From: Bacillota bacterium
GTDB taxonomy: Bacteria; Bacillota; Clostridia; Christensenellales; Aristaeellaceae
NCBI GenBank assembly: GCA_023404715.1
Contig: JAEYAR010000085.1
Location: forward strand, 1-64,000
Length of the DNA stretch: 64,000 nt
Reading direction: 5' to 3'
Below are positions 34,213 to 43,339 of the stretch, piece by piece. Positions within the stretch are counted from its first letter, which is position 1. Every line of letters begins with the position of its first letter. A program made the position numbers and the translations under genes. The notes below the pieces were generated by a model, which did not search any database, had not been told where the DNA came from, and worked only from the letters and a program-made list of their open reading frames with translations.

Positions 34213-35100
34213 CTATTCTGCGCACGCCTCTAGCACTTCCTCCCGGCAGGGGATGGAGCGCCCGGCGCCCGGCCGACTTACGGCGATGGCGGCGGCGACC
34301 GCCGCCTGGTAGAGCGCGCGGCTGATCTCCTGGCCGCCCAGCGCGCTGCTGAGGAAGTAACCGGTGAACGTATCCCCGGCCGCGGTGGTGTCCACCGCCT
34401 GCGTGCGAACCGCCGCCTGGCTTACGCGCCGCTGCGCGTCGGCGTACACCGCCCCCTGCTCGCCCAGCGTGAGCACCACGCGGCAGCGGGGAAAGCGAGC
34501 GATGAGCGCGTCCAGCATCCGGCCCGGATCGCGCTCGCCCGTGAGCTCCCCGCCCTCGATCTCGTTGAGGATCAGCCAGTCGACCTTGTCCAGGGGATAA
34601 CCCAGCAGCGCAGGCGTGATGGGAGAGGGGTTGAGCGCGACCTGCATCCCCTTCGCCCTCGCCCGCACGATCAGCTCCGCCGTGCCGCTGATTTCATTTT
34701 GCAAAAGGAGGCAGTCGCCCGGCTCAAAACACGCAAGCACGCGATCGATCATGGGGACGTCCACCTTCTGGTTCGCCCCGCCGTACAGCACGATGGAATT
34801 GTGCCCCGCCTCGTCCACCTGGATCATCGCATGGCCCGTGGGCTCGTCGATGACTTCGACATATTGCGTACGCACGCCCATCTGCTCTAGGAACGCGAGC
34901 AGGAACCGTCCGTCCTGCCCGATCGCGCCCGCTTGATAGACCTCCGCCCCCGCCTTGGCCAAGGCGATCGACTGGTTTAATCCCTTTCCGCCCTCGTTTT
35001 TGCGGTAGGCGGTGGAGGCGAGCGTCTCTCCCTCCCGGACCAAATGCGGCAGGCTGTAAACGTGATCGATGTTGATCGAGCCAAAGTTGAGTATTTTCAT
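34213..35100 (-). CDS. rbsK: Ribokinase (PfkB family)
   Basis: Phosphorylates D-ribose at O5. 295 aa. It begins with FGSINIDHVYSLP and has the N-terminal PfkB signature GGKGLNQSIALAKAG (residues 39-53) and the C-terminal DTTAAGDTFTGYF with the catalytic Asp near 246. ATG 35100 has GAGGAGG upstream. It lies 30 bp after a nucleoside hydrolase gene, whose product ribose it would activate. IolC is also a PfkB kinase, but the sequence start and the neighbour favour ribokinase. Confidence 0.85.
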   Translation of the reverse strand: MKILNFGSINIDHVYSLPHLVREGETLASTAYRKNEGGKGLNQSIALAKAGAEVYQAGAIGQDGRFLLAFLEQMGVRTQYVEVIDEPTGHAMIQVDEAGHNSIVLYGGANQKVDVPMIDRVLACFEPGDCLLLQNEISGTAELIVRARAKGMQVALNPSPITPALLGYPLDKVDWLILNEIEGGELTGERDPGRMLDALIARFPRCRVVLTLGEQGAVYADAQRRVSQAAVRTQAVDTTAAGDTFTGYFLSSALGGQEISRALYQAAVAAAIAVSRPGAGRSIPCREEVLEACAE

Positions 35101-35130
35101 GGCGTCTCCTCCTCTGCGCGTCACGCCGGC

Positions 35131-36045
35131 TCAGCGCGTCAGCTTGGTGAACAGGTCTTCCATCAGCGCATCCCGCTTGATGTGGTAGACATACCGGCAA
35201 AGCGGCCTGCGCGGATCGCGGCTGTAGTGATGGTCGTACTGCGGGATAGGCGTGGGCTCCAACCGGTCCAGCATCAAAAGCCCCTCCCCGCCGAGCAGCC
35301 AGCCGACCGCCGTCACATCCCAAATCGGCCGGCTCCACGGCTTGCCCGCGGCGTAGCGATGGGCCTCTTGCGCGGTCTGCCGCCAAAGGTATTCGCATAG
35401 GGGGCCCTTGCCGCCCAGCCAATGCTCCAGCTCCGGCCCGGTGGTGGTAAAGGCGCTGACCACGCCCATGCAGGGCAGCATGACCAGCGGCGCGCCGCTC
35501 GAAAAGACGACGCGCGCGGAGGCGACATCCTGCGCCATGTTGAATTCCTGGGTGTCCGGCCAGTCGAGGCTATGGCCGCCCAGCCAGACCACGACCATCC
35601 GCTCGGCGATCGCGGGCGCCATCAGCAGCGCGGAGGCGATGTTGGTGATCGCGCCGATCGCCACGACGTACAGCGGGTTTTGCGCGGAATACCCCATCGC
35701 GCGCTGCGCGAGATCCTCCGCGGCCGGCGAACGCACAGCGGACGTCTCTGAGGGCAGATAGCCGCCGGAGCCCTTCAGCACCGGCACGTTCTCCTCGGCC
35801 AGCTCCAGCAGTTTCAGGATTTCGGCATAGCTCTTCTCCATGCCGTCCTCCGGGCTCTCGGCGCGCTCGTTCAAAAACGGGGCTGCGTAGATCGCCTGCA
35901 TGGCGATTCGCTCTTTCGCCTTAAGCGCGTAAGAAATCGCAAATTGATCGTCGATCTCGTTGTAGGCGTCCGTGTCCAGCACTACGTCTACACGGCGATC
36001 GGGGGTCTTGAGCATCTGTAAGCGTTGCTCGAGCGTCATCATCAT
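35131..36045 (-). CDS. Nucleoside hydrolase (IunH/RihA-like)
   Basis: Hydrolyses ribonucleosides to base and ribose. 304 aa. The Ca2+-binding N-terminal cluster is VDVVLDTDAYNEIDDQFA (residues 19-36). The family's usual ALLMAPAIAERM and VVWLGGHS region lies near 160-175. The active-site His region is less clear than in classical members, so substrate range is open. TAGGAG directly precedes a run of three ATGs. It is followed by ribokinase and preceded by a hydrolase remnant, forming a nucleoside/sugar salvage unit. Confidence 0.85.
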   Translation of the reverse strand: MMMTLEQRLQMLKTPDRRVDVVLDTDAYNEIDDQFAISYALKAKERIAMQAIYAAPFLNERAESPEDGMEKSYAEILKLLELAEENVPVLKGSGGYLPSETSAVRSPAAEDLAQRAMGYSAQNPLYVVAIGAITNIASALLMAPAIAERMVVVWLGGHSLDWPDTQEFNMAQDVASARVVFSSGAPLVMLPCMGVVSAFTTTGPELEHWLGGKGPLCEYLWRQTAQEAHRYAAGKPWSRPIWDVTAVGWLLGGEGLLMLDRLEPTPIPQYDHHYSRDPRRPLCRYVYHIKRDALMEDLFTKLTR

Positions 36046-36060
36046 TTTTTCTCCTATCGA

Positions 36061-36688
36061 TTATGATATATAGGCGGTCACGAGGCAGCCGCCCTGCGCG
36101 TCCTCCCTTTCAGCCTGCACGACGAGGCGGAGGGCTCCACTCAGGGGTTCATAGCGCGCGCTTGAGGCATCATACATCTTGGGCAATGCGCCATATGGAA
36201 TACGGCAGACGTAACGGCCGTCCTCCTCCATGAGCCGTATCGGTTCAAAGTCTCCCGGCGTGGTCCGCAAGTAGACGCGCGCGCCGGCAACGCGGCCGCC
36301 CTGTGCATCAAGCACATCGCAGCTTACCTCGAGCCCCTCCGCACCGGACGCATAATCCACGTTTGCCGTCACACGAACAGGCCAGGGAATCCGGCTTCTG
36401 ACCGAGCCGGAAGCGGCTCTGTCCATAAAATGCAGATCCATGTGTCGGTTAATAGGCCAGGTGCGTGTCGTCATGATCCATAATGGCCTTATAATAGATT
36501 CGACACCGATCCGCCATCGCCTGCTCGCGGAAAAAAATCCATCGATGCCAGGCTTCAGAACCGTGCCTTAGCGTCTCCGCCTTCTCTGGAATCGCCTTCC
36601 CACGCATATGACACCAAGCTACAAAGCGCGCCCACGATGCAGGTCTGTAGTCGCCGTATCCCAGGCCGAAATACTCCGGATAGAGCAA
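36061..36688 (-). pseudogene. Frameshifted remnant of a hydrolase-like protein
   Basis: Two overlapping open frames in different phases: 36688-36449 (79 aa, with EYFGLGYGDYRPASWARF and WHRWIFFREQAMADRCRIYY) and 36474-36061 (137 aa, an Ig-like beta domain: GLEVSCDVLDAQGGRVAGARVY). The first stops at HDDTHLAY within the start of the second, where a shift would join them as a longer protein. The first has only a TTG start without a ribosome binding site and lacks an N-terminal domain. The pattern resembles the C-terminal part of a clan-A glycoside hydrolase, but the family is a guess. Confidence 0.45.
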
Positions 36689-36692
36689 ATAA

Positions 36693-36721
36693 TTGCATTC
36701 CTTGTATTCTTATGCTATACT
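36693..36721 (+). promoter_or_regulatory. Promoter of the binding-protein / hybrid-kinase operon
   Basis: TTGCAT (36693-36698) and TATACT (36716-36721) with a 17-bp spacer; the leader is about 60 nt. Confidence 0.8.
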
Positions 36722-36787
36722 GTCTACGGCATTTATGTAAACTTCGCTTCAATGTGCGTCGATCCGTCCATATAGGGAGGAGCCGTT

Positions 36788-38056
36788 TTGAATAAGATAG
36801 GCCTGTTTCTGTCTGTCGCTCTTTTATGCGCCTTTCTGTCCGGCTGTACAGATCCAAACAAGGTGGTAACCCTCGAGGAAACCGCTCGTGCGGCAACGAC
36901 CCTCACCTTCTTCGGGAATAAATACGAGCCGGAAAATGTCCGCGTGATCGAGGAGATTTTAACCGGCTTTATGACTGAAAACCCGGACGTACGCGTTTCC
37001 TACGAAAGCTTGAAGGGGTCCGCTTACTTCGACGCGCTACGAAAGCGCATGGCCAGCGGAAAAGGCGACGACGTGTTCATGGTCAACCACGACGTGCTAT
37101 TGGAGCTCGAAAAAACCGGACAGCTTGCGGATTTGTCCGGGCTTGAAGCGATTGCCGGCTATACCGAAACCATGCTCGGCCAGATGACGCAGGCGGATGG
37201 ATCCATCTATTGGGCGCCCACCACCGTATCCATGTTCGGTTTATACTGCAACATGGACCTATTGCAAAAGCATGGGCAAGCGGTCCCGCAGACCTTAGGG
37301 GAATGGGAGCAGACCTGTGATTACTTTGTTCGGCAGGGCGTCACCCCCATCATCGCCAACGACGACATCTCTCTCAAAACGCTCGCCATCGGGCTTGGGT
37401 TTTATCCCGTTTATCAGGAGGGGCGCCAGGCGGAGGTATTCGGGCGGCTCAACCGGTTCGAGGAATCCTTGAGCGATTATTTGCGTCCGGGTTTTTCGCT
37501 CGTCTCTACCCTGATCGATCGGGGATACGTCGACGCCGAAAAAGCGCTCGAAACCCGCAAAACATCGGACGACCTGCAGGCATTCGCGCTGGGCGACGCT
37601 CCCTTTATGTTGACGGGCGCCTGGGCGGCGGGACGGCTGGCCGAAATGTCTCCGGGGTTTTCGTTCGAGGTAACGCCCCTTCCGCTCCTCGAAGACGGCG
37701 CGCTGCTTGTGATCAATGCGGATACGCGCCTGAGCGTCAACGCGCACAGCGAAGATATGGACGCTGCCATGCGCTTCGTAGCGTATTTCCTCCGCCCGGA
37801 GAACGTGACAAAATTTGCGGACCAGCAGTCCTCTTTCAGCCCTTTAAGCGGCGGCGTCCCCTCCTCCGTAGCGGAGATACACCCCCTGACGCCCTGCTAT
37901 GAGGCCGGGCGCGTCGTATTTGGCGCGGACGGCATGCTGGACCTTCCCATTTGGGATTTGACGGCCGAGGTCTCCAGGCTGCTCTTGTCCGGCCAACCCC
38001 TGGACGCCTCCCTGGCATGGCTGGATCAGCAACTCGAAGAAGGGGTACGGCCATGA
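36788..38056 (+). CDS. Lipoprotein solute-binding protein (family 1, sugar type)
   Basis: 422-aa extracytoplasmic sugar-binding type protein anchored by lipid: signal peptide with lipobox FLSGC, Cys at residue 20. The start is TTG 36788, with GGGAGG 7 nt upstream. The body is typical of CUT1 receptors (ENPDVRVSYESLKGSAYFDALRKRMASGKGDDVF). No permease or ATPase gene is nearby. Instead its stop overlaps the ATG of a hybrid histidine kinase (ATGA), so it most likely serves as the ligand-binding partner of that sensor. Confidence 0.88.
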   Translation: MNKIGLFLSVALLCAFLSGCTDPNKVVTLEETARAATTLTFFGNKYEPENVRVIEEILTGFMTENPDVRVSYESLKGSAYFDALRKRMASGKGDDVFMVNHDVLLELEKTGQLADLSGLEAIAGYTETMLGQMTQADGSIYWAPTTVSMFGLYCNMDLLQKHGQAVPQTLGEWEQTCDYFVRQGVTPIIANDDISLKTLAIGLGFYPVYQEGRQAEVFGRLNRFEESLSDYLRPGFSLVSTLIDRGYVDAEKALETRKTSDDLQAFALGDAPFMLTGAWAAGRLAEMSPGFSFEVTPLPLLEDGALLVINADTRLSVNAHSEDMDAAMRFVAYFLRPENVTKFADQQSSFSPLSGGVPSSVAEIHPLTPCYEAGRVVFGADGMLDLPIWDLTAEVSRLLLSGQPLDASLAWLDQQLEEGVRP

Positions 38057-41000
38057 AAAGACAAGACGCCAAGCGCGCAAAGCGCAGCATCGCCATAACG
38101 GCTGTCCTCGTGGGGTCTATACTGGGCTGTATGACGTACCTGTTCATGAACACGGTGCGAAAGGAGCTTTGGCAGCAGTCGGTCTATGCCATTTTGGATA
38201 GCACCCAACAGGGCTGTAACGCGCTGAAGGTTCAGCTCGAAGCGGAGTATGAGGCGCTGGGCCGCATCGCCGACTATCTCGAGCAGGCGCATCCCTCGGA
38301 AAGCTCGGATCGGTTGCTTCAAAACTATGCGCAGGTGGACGAGGGCGTCGGCCTCTATCTGGCGGATGGGCGCTTCCACCCCTCCGGCGCGCAGGCGGAC
38401 GAGCACGTTACGCAGGCCCTAGGCGAGATGAACCAGCCGTATGGCATCCTCGACCCCCATATCAGCAGCGCCACAGGCGTCAATGTGTTCGACCTGTATT
38501 TGCGTTTAGAGATGGCCGACGCAAGCATCGGGTATCTGGTCAAGGAGTATGAGGTCGCTTCCATCGTGGATAGCTTCAGCCTCTCTTTTTACCGCGACGC
38601 CGGCTTTTCCTATGTAGTGGATGCGGACGGCAACGTCCTGATCCGGCCGCCTCATCCGGGCAGCAATAAAACGGTGCAAAACCTATTCGACATACTGCGC
38701 GAAGCCCCCAACGATCCGGACGTCACGCAGCAGTTTACCGATGCGCTGGCCTCCGCCAAGACAGGCTGGGCCGTCTTCTCCTATCAAGGGGAGCAAACGG
38801 TGTTTTGCTACATCCCGCTCGGCATGGGGACCGACTGGTTTGTCATTTCCATTATTCCCAAAGACGTCGTCAGCGCGCAGACCGAGCAGATTCTCAAGCG
38901 CACCTTCACGCTGATCGCAGCCATCATCGCGGGCATCGTCCTCCTATTGGCGCTTTATTTCCGCTACGTAAACCGGACGGCCAGGAAGCTGCGTGGCCAG
39001 GCGGATTATATCGAGCATCTGTACAACGCGGTGCCGGAGGGAATCGCCCTGCTGAGCGTGGAGCAGCCCTATCGCCTTCTCCAGCTCAATCGGGAAGGGC
39101 TGCGGCTGCTGGAGTATGCAAACGGCGCCGCCAACGACGCCCCACACGGCCGCCGTCTCGAGGACGTGCTGCATCCGGAGGACTACGCGCGAACCGCCGC
39201 CATCTTTCAAGAGACCGCGCGTCACGGCAAGAAGAGTCCCTTTGAAAACAGGGTCCTACATCCGGATGGCAGCGTGTTCTGGGCAGCCGGCATCGTGGAG
39301 ATCACATTGGACGAGGACGGGAACGACATTTTCATCGCCACATTCCATGACGTAACGGCGCAAAAGCTCGCCGAGGAAGAGGCCGAGCGCGAAAAGCTAC
39401 AGGAGCGCAGGCTCCTGGTGGCCGCTATTTCGAATGTATATCCGGTGATCATCAGCCTGAATCTGACCCAGGATACACTCAAATGCATTTACATGCAGCA
39501 GGGCCTCATGATCGACATGGGGGGAGAAGCCGCATACAGTAAGCTCTATGAAAGATTTAAGCCCACCCTGCATCCTGATCATCTGGAGGCATTTGAGCGC
39601 CGATTCGAACCGTCGAATCTTCGCCGTGCGCTGCAAAAGGGACGGCGAGAGGTCTTCCTGGAGGCCCGGCAACGGCTCACGGACGGGCAATATCATTGGA
39701 CCTCCACGCAGATCATCTACGTAGACAATCCTTATTCGGAGGACGACCTGGCCATCCTCCTCTCCCGGCGCATCGACGAGAGACGTCACGAAGAGGAGCA
39801 GCACCGTCAGGCGCTTCAAAGCGCGCTGGAGAGCGCCCGGGCCGCCAGCGCGGCCAAGAGCCAATTCCTTTCCAACATGAGTCACGATATCCGCACCCCC
39901 ATGAATGCGATCCTCGGCATGACGGCCATCGCCTCTTCCCACCCGGATGACCGGGGGCGCGTCGTTGAATGCCTCAAAAAAATCGGTCTTTCAAGCCGTC
40001 ACTTGCTAAGCCTCATCAACGATATACTGGACATGTCCAAAATCGAAAGCGGCAAGCTTTCGCTGCGGGAGGAGCCCTTTGACTTCGCGGAGCTCGTCAG
40101 CGATGTGACCGATTGGATGCGGCCCCAGGCCATGGAAGCGCAGGTCGAGATGAGCGTCCATCTTTCCTCCTTCGAGCAGGAGAAGGTGCTCGGCGACGCG
40201 CTGCGCGTCCGCCAGGTGTATATCAACATCCTCAGCAACGCGGTGAAATATACCCGCGCGGGCGGGCACATCCAGGTAGAGGCCTGGGAGGAGGACGCCA
40301 GCCGGGGCGGTCGCAGAGCCTTTTGCTTCCGCTGCGCAGACACCGGCATCGGTATGCAGCCGGATTTTTTAGAGCGTCTGTTTCAGCCCTTTGAACGCGC
40401 GCAGGATTCGACGAGCGGCAAAGTCGCTGGCACGGGGCTCGGCATGGCGATCACAAAGAACATCGTCGACCTGATGGGGGGCGACATCGCGGTGGAAAGC
40501 GAGCCGGGAAAAGGTTCGGTCTTTACCGTAACGCTGCCGCTAAAGCTTTACGACATCCCGCAAAGCGACGTCCCACGCGAGTGGATAGGCTGCCGCACCC
40601 TCGTCGTGGACATGGACCGGCAAGCGCGTGAAAGCGCGACCGAACTGCTGCAGGGGATGGGGTTGTCCGCAGAATCCGTCGCCGGGGGCAAGGATGCCGT
40701 CGAAAAGGTCACGCAGGCAAAGGCAGCGCTGGATCCCTTTGCCCTCCTGATCGTCGACTGGAAATTGCCGGAGATGGACGGCCTGCAGGTCGCGCGGCGC
40801 ATCCGTCAGGCGCTGGGCCCGGATAGCCCCGTCATCATCCTGACGGCCAACGACGAAACGCAAATCGAAGGCGAGCCCGCACAGGCTGGCGTTGCTTGCA
40901 TCCTGTCCAAGCCCCTGTATCGTTCGAAGGTCTTACAGCTGCTTAGCGGGCTGCTCCTTTCAAGGCCCATGCAAACGGAGGCGCCCCCTTTAGACACATC

Positions 41001-41424
41001 GGCGTTTAAAGGCTGCCGCGTCCTTCTGGCGGAGGACAACGACATCAACCGCGAAATCGCCCGGATATTGATCGAGGAAAGCGGCATATCGGTCGAGGAG
41101 GCCTGCGACGGCACGGAGGCCGTGCAAAAGTTTGCGCAAGCTGCGGCGGGGTATTACAACCTGATCTTCATGGATGTGCAGATGCCCAATATGGACGGCT
41201 ACGCGGCCACCAGAGCCATACGCGCGCTGGACCGCGAAGATGCAAAAAAGATCCCCATCGTCGCCATGACCGCCAACGCTTTTGATGAGGACGTGCGCAC
41301 AGCGCTGCGAGAGGGCATGGACGCCCACTTCGCCAAGCCCATCGAACCCGATAAGCTTCGGCAGCTCTTGGTCCGTTATCTGTTAAAGCAAGGCGCATCA
41401 GGGCCTACGCCTGAGCGTCCTTAA
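38053..41424 (+). CDS. Hybrid sensor histidine kinase with two receiver domains
   Basis: 1123-aa membrane protein. Order: helix at 12-34, ~250-aa extracytoplasmic Cache-like sensor, helix near 285-306, PAS domain (about 325-450), a second less clear sensory segment, HisKA with MSHDIRTPMNAIL (His near 609), ATPase domain (GTGLGMAITKNIVDLMGG), receiver 1 with Asp in LLIVDWKLPEMDG (about 900) and receiver 2 with Asp in LIFMDVQMPNMDG (about 1040). There is no output domain, so phosphate must pass to a partner encoded elsewhere. ATG 38053 overlaps the binding-protein stop; the frame continues upstream to 37951 but is not used. Confidence 0.95.
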   Translation: MKRQDAKRAKRSIAITAVLVGSILGCMTYLFMNTVRKELWQQSVYAILDSTQQGCNALKVQLEAEYEALGRIADYLEQAHPSESSDRLLQNYAQVDEGVGLYLADGRFHPSGAQADEHVTQALGEMNQPYGILDPHISSATGVNVFDLYLRLEMADASIGYLVKEYEVASIVDSFSLSFYRDAGFSYVVDADGNVLIRPPHPGSNKTVQNLFDILREAPNDPDVTQQFTDALASAKTGWAVFSYQGEQTVFCYIPLGMGTDWFVISIIPKDVVSAQTEQILKRTFTLIAAIIAGIVLLLALYFRYVNRTARKLRGQADYIEHLYNAVPEGIALLSVEQPYRLLQLNREGLRLLEYANGAANDAPHGRRLEDVLHPEDYARTAAIFQETARHGKKSPFENRVLHPDGSVFWAAGIVEITLDEDGNDIFIATFHDVTAQKLAEEEAEREKLQERRLLVAAISNVYPVIISLNLTQDTLKCIYMQQGLMIDMGGEAAYSKLYERFKPTLHPDHLEAFERRFEPSNLRRALQKGRREVFLEARQRLTDGQYHWTSTQIIYVDNPYSEDDLAILLSRRIDERRHEEEQHRQALQSALESARAASAAKSQFLSNMSHDIRTPMNAILGMTAIASSHPDDRGRVVECLKKIGLSSRHLLSLINDILDMSKIESGKLSLREEPFDFAELVSDVTDWMRPQAMEAQVEMSVHLSSFEQEKVLGDALRVRQVYINILSNAVKYTRAGGHIQVEAWEEDASRGGRRAFCFRCADTGIGMQPDFLERLFQPFERAQDSTSGKVAGTGLGMAITKNIVDLMGGDIAVESEPGKGSVFTVTLPLKLYDIPQSDVPREWIGCRTLVVDMDRQARESATELLQGMGLSAESVAGGKDAVEKVTQAKAALDPFALLIVDWKLPEMDGLQVARRIRQALGPDSPVIILTANDETQIEGEPAQAGVACILSKPLYRSKVLQLLSGLLLSRPMQTEAPPLDTSAFKGCRVLLAEDNDINREIARILIEESGISVEEACDGTEAVQKFAQAAAGYYNLIFMDVQMPNMDGYAATRAIRALDREDAKKIPIVAMTANAFDEDVRTALREGMDAHFAKPIEPDKLRQLLVRYLLKQGASGPTPERP

Positions 41425-41443
41425 AACCCCGCTTCCAGTTCAG

Positions 41444-41491
41444 CAAAATCGCCGCCCGGCTGCTTTCAAAAGCAAACGGGCGGCGATTTTG
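41444..41491. terminator. Bidirectional terminator between hybrid kinase and peptide transporter
   Basis: A 15-bp stem CAAAATCGCCGCCCG / CGGGCGGCGATTTTG, with A- and T-rich ends that suit both convergent transcripts. Confidence 0.88.
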
Positions 41492-41501
41492 ATAATTAGG
41501 A

Positions 41502-42326
41502 TCAGACGGTCGACAAATCCCAAGGCTCGTAAATCTTCGGCACGTCGCTGATGAGGCGCTTGGTATACTCCGCCTTGGGCGTCAGGATCACCTCGTCCGC
41601 GGTTCCGCTCTCTACAAAGCGACCGTGCTCCATGATGTACACGCTGTCGGAGATGTAGTAGGCCAGACCGATGTCGTGCGTGATGAAGATGATCGTCATG
41701 TTCGTCTCATCGCGCAGGTGCTGCAGCATATCCAGGATGGTGGCCCGCGAGCACGCGTCGATCATGGAGGTCGGTTCGTCCGCAAGCAGGATGCTGGGGC
41801 GCATCAGGAAGATGCGGGCGATCATCAGCCGCTGCATCTGCCCGCCGGACAGCTCGAAGGGGTACTTGTTCGTCAGCTCCGCGAACTTGAGGTTGACAAA
41901 GCCGCAGGCCTCCGTCATCATCTGAATTTTCTTTTCCTTAGAAAAGTGGCGGCCGCCTCGCATGTGAATGCAGTCGAGCAGCACGGTATCGATCTTGTTG
42001 AAAACGTTAAAGGAGGAGAAGGGGTCCTGAAAAATGGCCTGAATCCCCTGCCAGTACGCCTTCTTTTTCGCCCGGGTGCTGATGTCGCGCGGCTTGCCCT
42101 GAAAGTAGATCTCGCCCTCGGTGACGCTGAGCAGGCCCAACAGCATCTTTGAGAGCGTCGTCTTGCCGCTGCCGCTCTCGCCTACGATGCTGACCAGCTC
42201 ACCCTGGCGAAAGGCAAAATCGACGTGGTCGACCGCAACAGTGGCCTTGGCGCCGCTGCCGAATACCCGGGTAACGCCCTTTCCGCTCAAGCACAGGGGC
42301 TTTTCCGCGATGTTTTCATTCTTCAT
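41502..42326 (-). CDS. Peptide ABC transporter ATP-binding protein (DppF/OppF type)
   Basis: Cytoplasmic ATPase, 274 aa. Walker A VGESGSGKTTLSKML near residue 50, Q-loop AIFQDPFSSFN near 97, signature LSGGQMQRLMIARIF near 147, Walker B SILLADEPTSMID near 168, and H-loop FITHDIGLA. It overlaps the preceding dppD-like gene by 11 bp. The typical C-terminal OppF extension is short. It ends at a strong terminator. Confidence 0.95.
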   Translation of the reverse strand: MKNENIAEKPLCLSGKGVTRVFGSGAKATVAVDHVDFAFRQGELVSIVGESGSGKTTLSKMLLGLLSVTEGEIYFQGKPRDISTRAKKKAYWQGIQAIFQDPFSSFNVFNKIDTVLLDCIHMRGGRHFSKEKKIQMMTEACGFVNLKFAELTNKYPFELSGGQMQRLMIARIFLMRPSILLADEPTSMIDACSRATILDMLQHLRDETNMTIIFITHDIGLAYYISDSVYIMEHGRFVESGTADEVILTPKAEYTKRLISDVPKIYEPWDLSTV

Positions 42327-43326
42327 CCTGATACAACTCCCTCAAGTGCGCCACGGAATGCCCGCAGCGGTATTTCCGTCCGTTTTCCGCGTCGATCATC
42401 GGCATGGCGTTCGCGCTGCACAGGGGGACTGCGTACTTGCAGCGTTCGGCGAAGCGGCAGCCTTGGGGCGGCTTTTTGAGGTTGGGCGGCGTGCCGGGGA
42501 TTGCCGTCAGCTTATGCGCGCGCGTCCCTTCCTCCGGCACGAGGATGGACTTCATCAACCCGCGGGAATAGGGATGGATCGGGTCAAACACCATCTCCTT
42601 GGCAGTGCCTTGCTCGACGATTTGCCCCGCGTACATCACCATGATGTCGTCCGTCACGTTGTACAGCAGCGGCAGCTCGTGGGTGATGAAGATCATGGCC
42701 TTGATGAAGCCCTTATCCATCATCTCCCGCAGCATCTTGATGACCATCTTCTGGCTGGTCACGTCCAGTGCAGAGCTGGGCTCGTCCGCGATGAGCACCT
42801 TGGGCGAAAGGATGGTGGAAATCGCGATGACGACCCGCTGCTTCATGCCGCCGGACAGCTCGACCGCGTGCTTATCCAGCGCGCTTACCGGCAGGCCCAG
42901 CTCGGCGAAGCGGGCCTTGGCCATCTCCTGTATCTCTTTTTTATCGCGCTTGGGGTCGTGGGCGAGGATGACGTCCTGCACGAACCGGCTGATCTTGCGC
43001 GTCGGGTTCAGCGCGTTCATGGCCGCCTGGGGGATGTAAGCGATTTCGGTACCCAGGATGTTTTTGCGCACGTCGTCGGGCTTCATGCCCGAAATGTTTT
43101 TGCCGTCGATGATGATGTCGCCGCTCGTGTAGTGCAGGGGCGCGAAGTAATAGCCCATCAGGCTCAGCGCCAGGGTGGATTTGCCGCAGCCGCTCTCGCC
43201 CGCGATGCCGAGGCTCTTGCCCTCCTCGATCTTGAGCGATACGTGGTCCACGGCGTAGACGTCCTCGTGGAAACGGGTGATATACTTTGTCGTCAGATTT
43301 CTGACTTCCAACATGGTCTTGCTCAT
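42316..43326 (-). CDS. Peptide ABC transporter ATP-binding protein (DppD/OppD type)
   Basis: 336 aa. Walker A AGESGCGKSTLALSL near residue 41, signature LSGGMKQRVVIAIS near 159, Walker B VLIADEPSSALD. The C-terminal OppD extension carries the cysteine motif GCRFAERCKYAVPLCSA near 295-310, which binds an iron-sulphur cluster in some family members. It is 13 bp after the permease gene. Confidence 0.95.
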   Translation of the reverse strand: MSKTMLEVRNLTTKYITRFHEDVYAVDHVSLKIEEGKSLGIAGESGCGKSTLALSLMGYYFAPLHYTSGDIIIDGKNISGMKPDDVRKNILGTEIAYIPQAAMNALNPTRKISRFVQDVILAHDPKRDKKEIQEMAKARFAELGLPVSALDKHAVELSGGMKQRVVIAISTILSPKVLIADEPSSALDVTSQKMVIKMLREMMDKGFIKAMIFITHELPLLYNVTDDIMVMYAGQIVEQGTAKEMVFDPIHPYSRGLMKSILVPEEGTRAHKLTAIPGTPPNLKKPPQGCRFAERCKYAVPLCSANAMPMIDAENGRKYRCGHSVAHLRELYQDEE

Positions 43327-43339
43327 GGCCGCATCCTCC

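Noticed and set aside
34213..35100. PfkB kinase as IolC (5-dehydro-2-deoxygluconokinase)
   Set aside because: It is on the opposite strand beyond a terminator, next to a nucleoside hydrolase, and its N-terminus is ribokinase-like.
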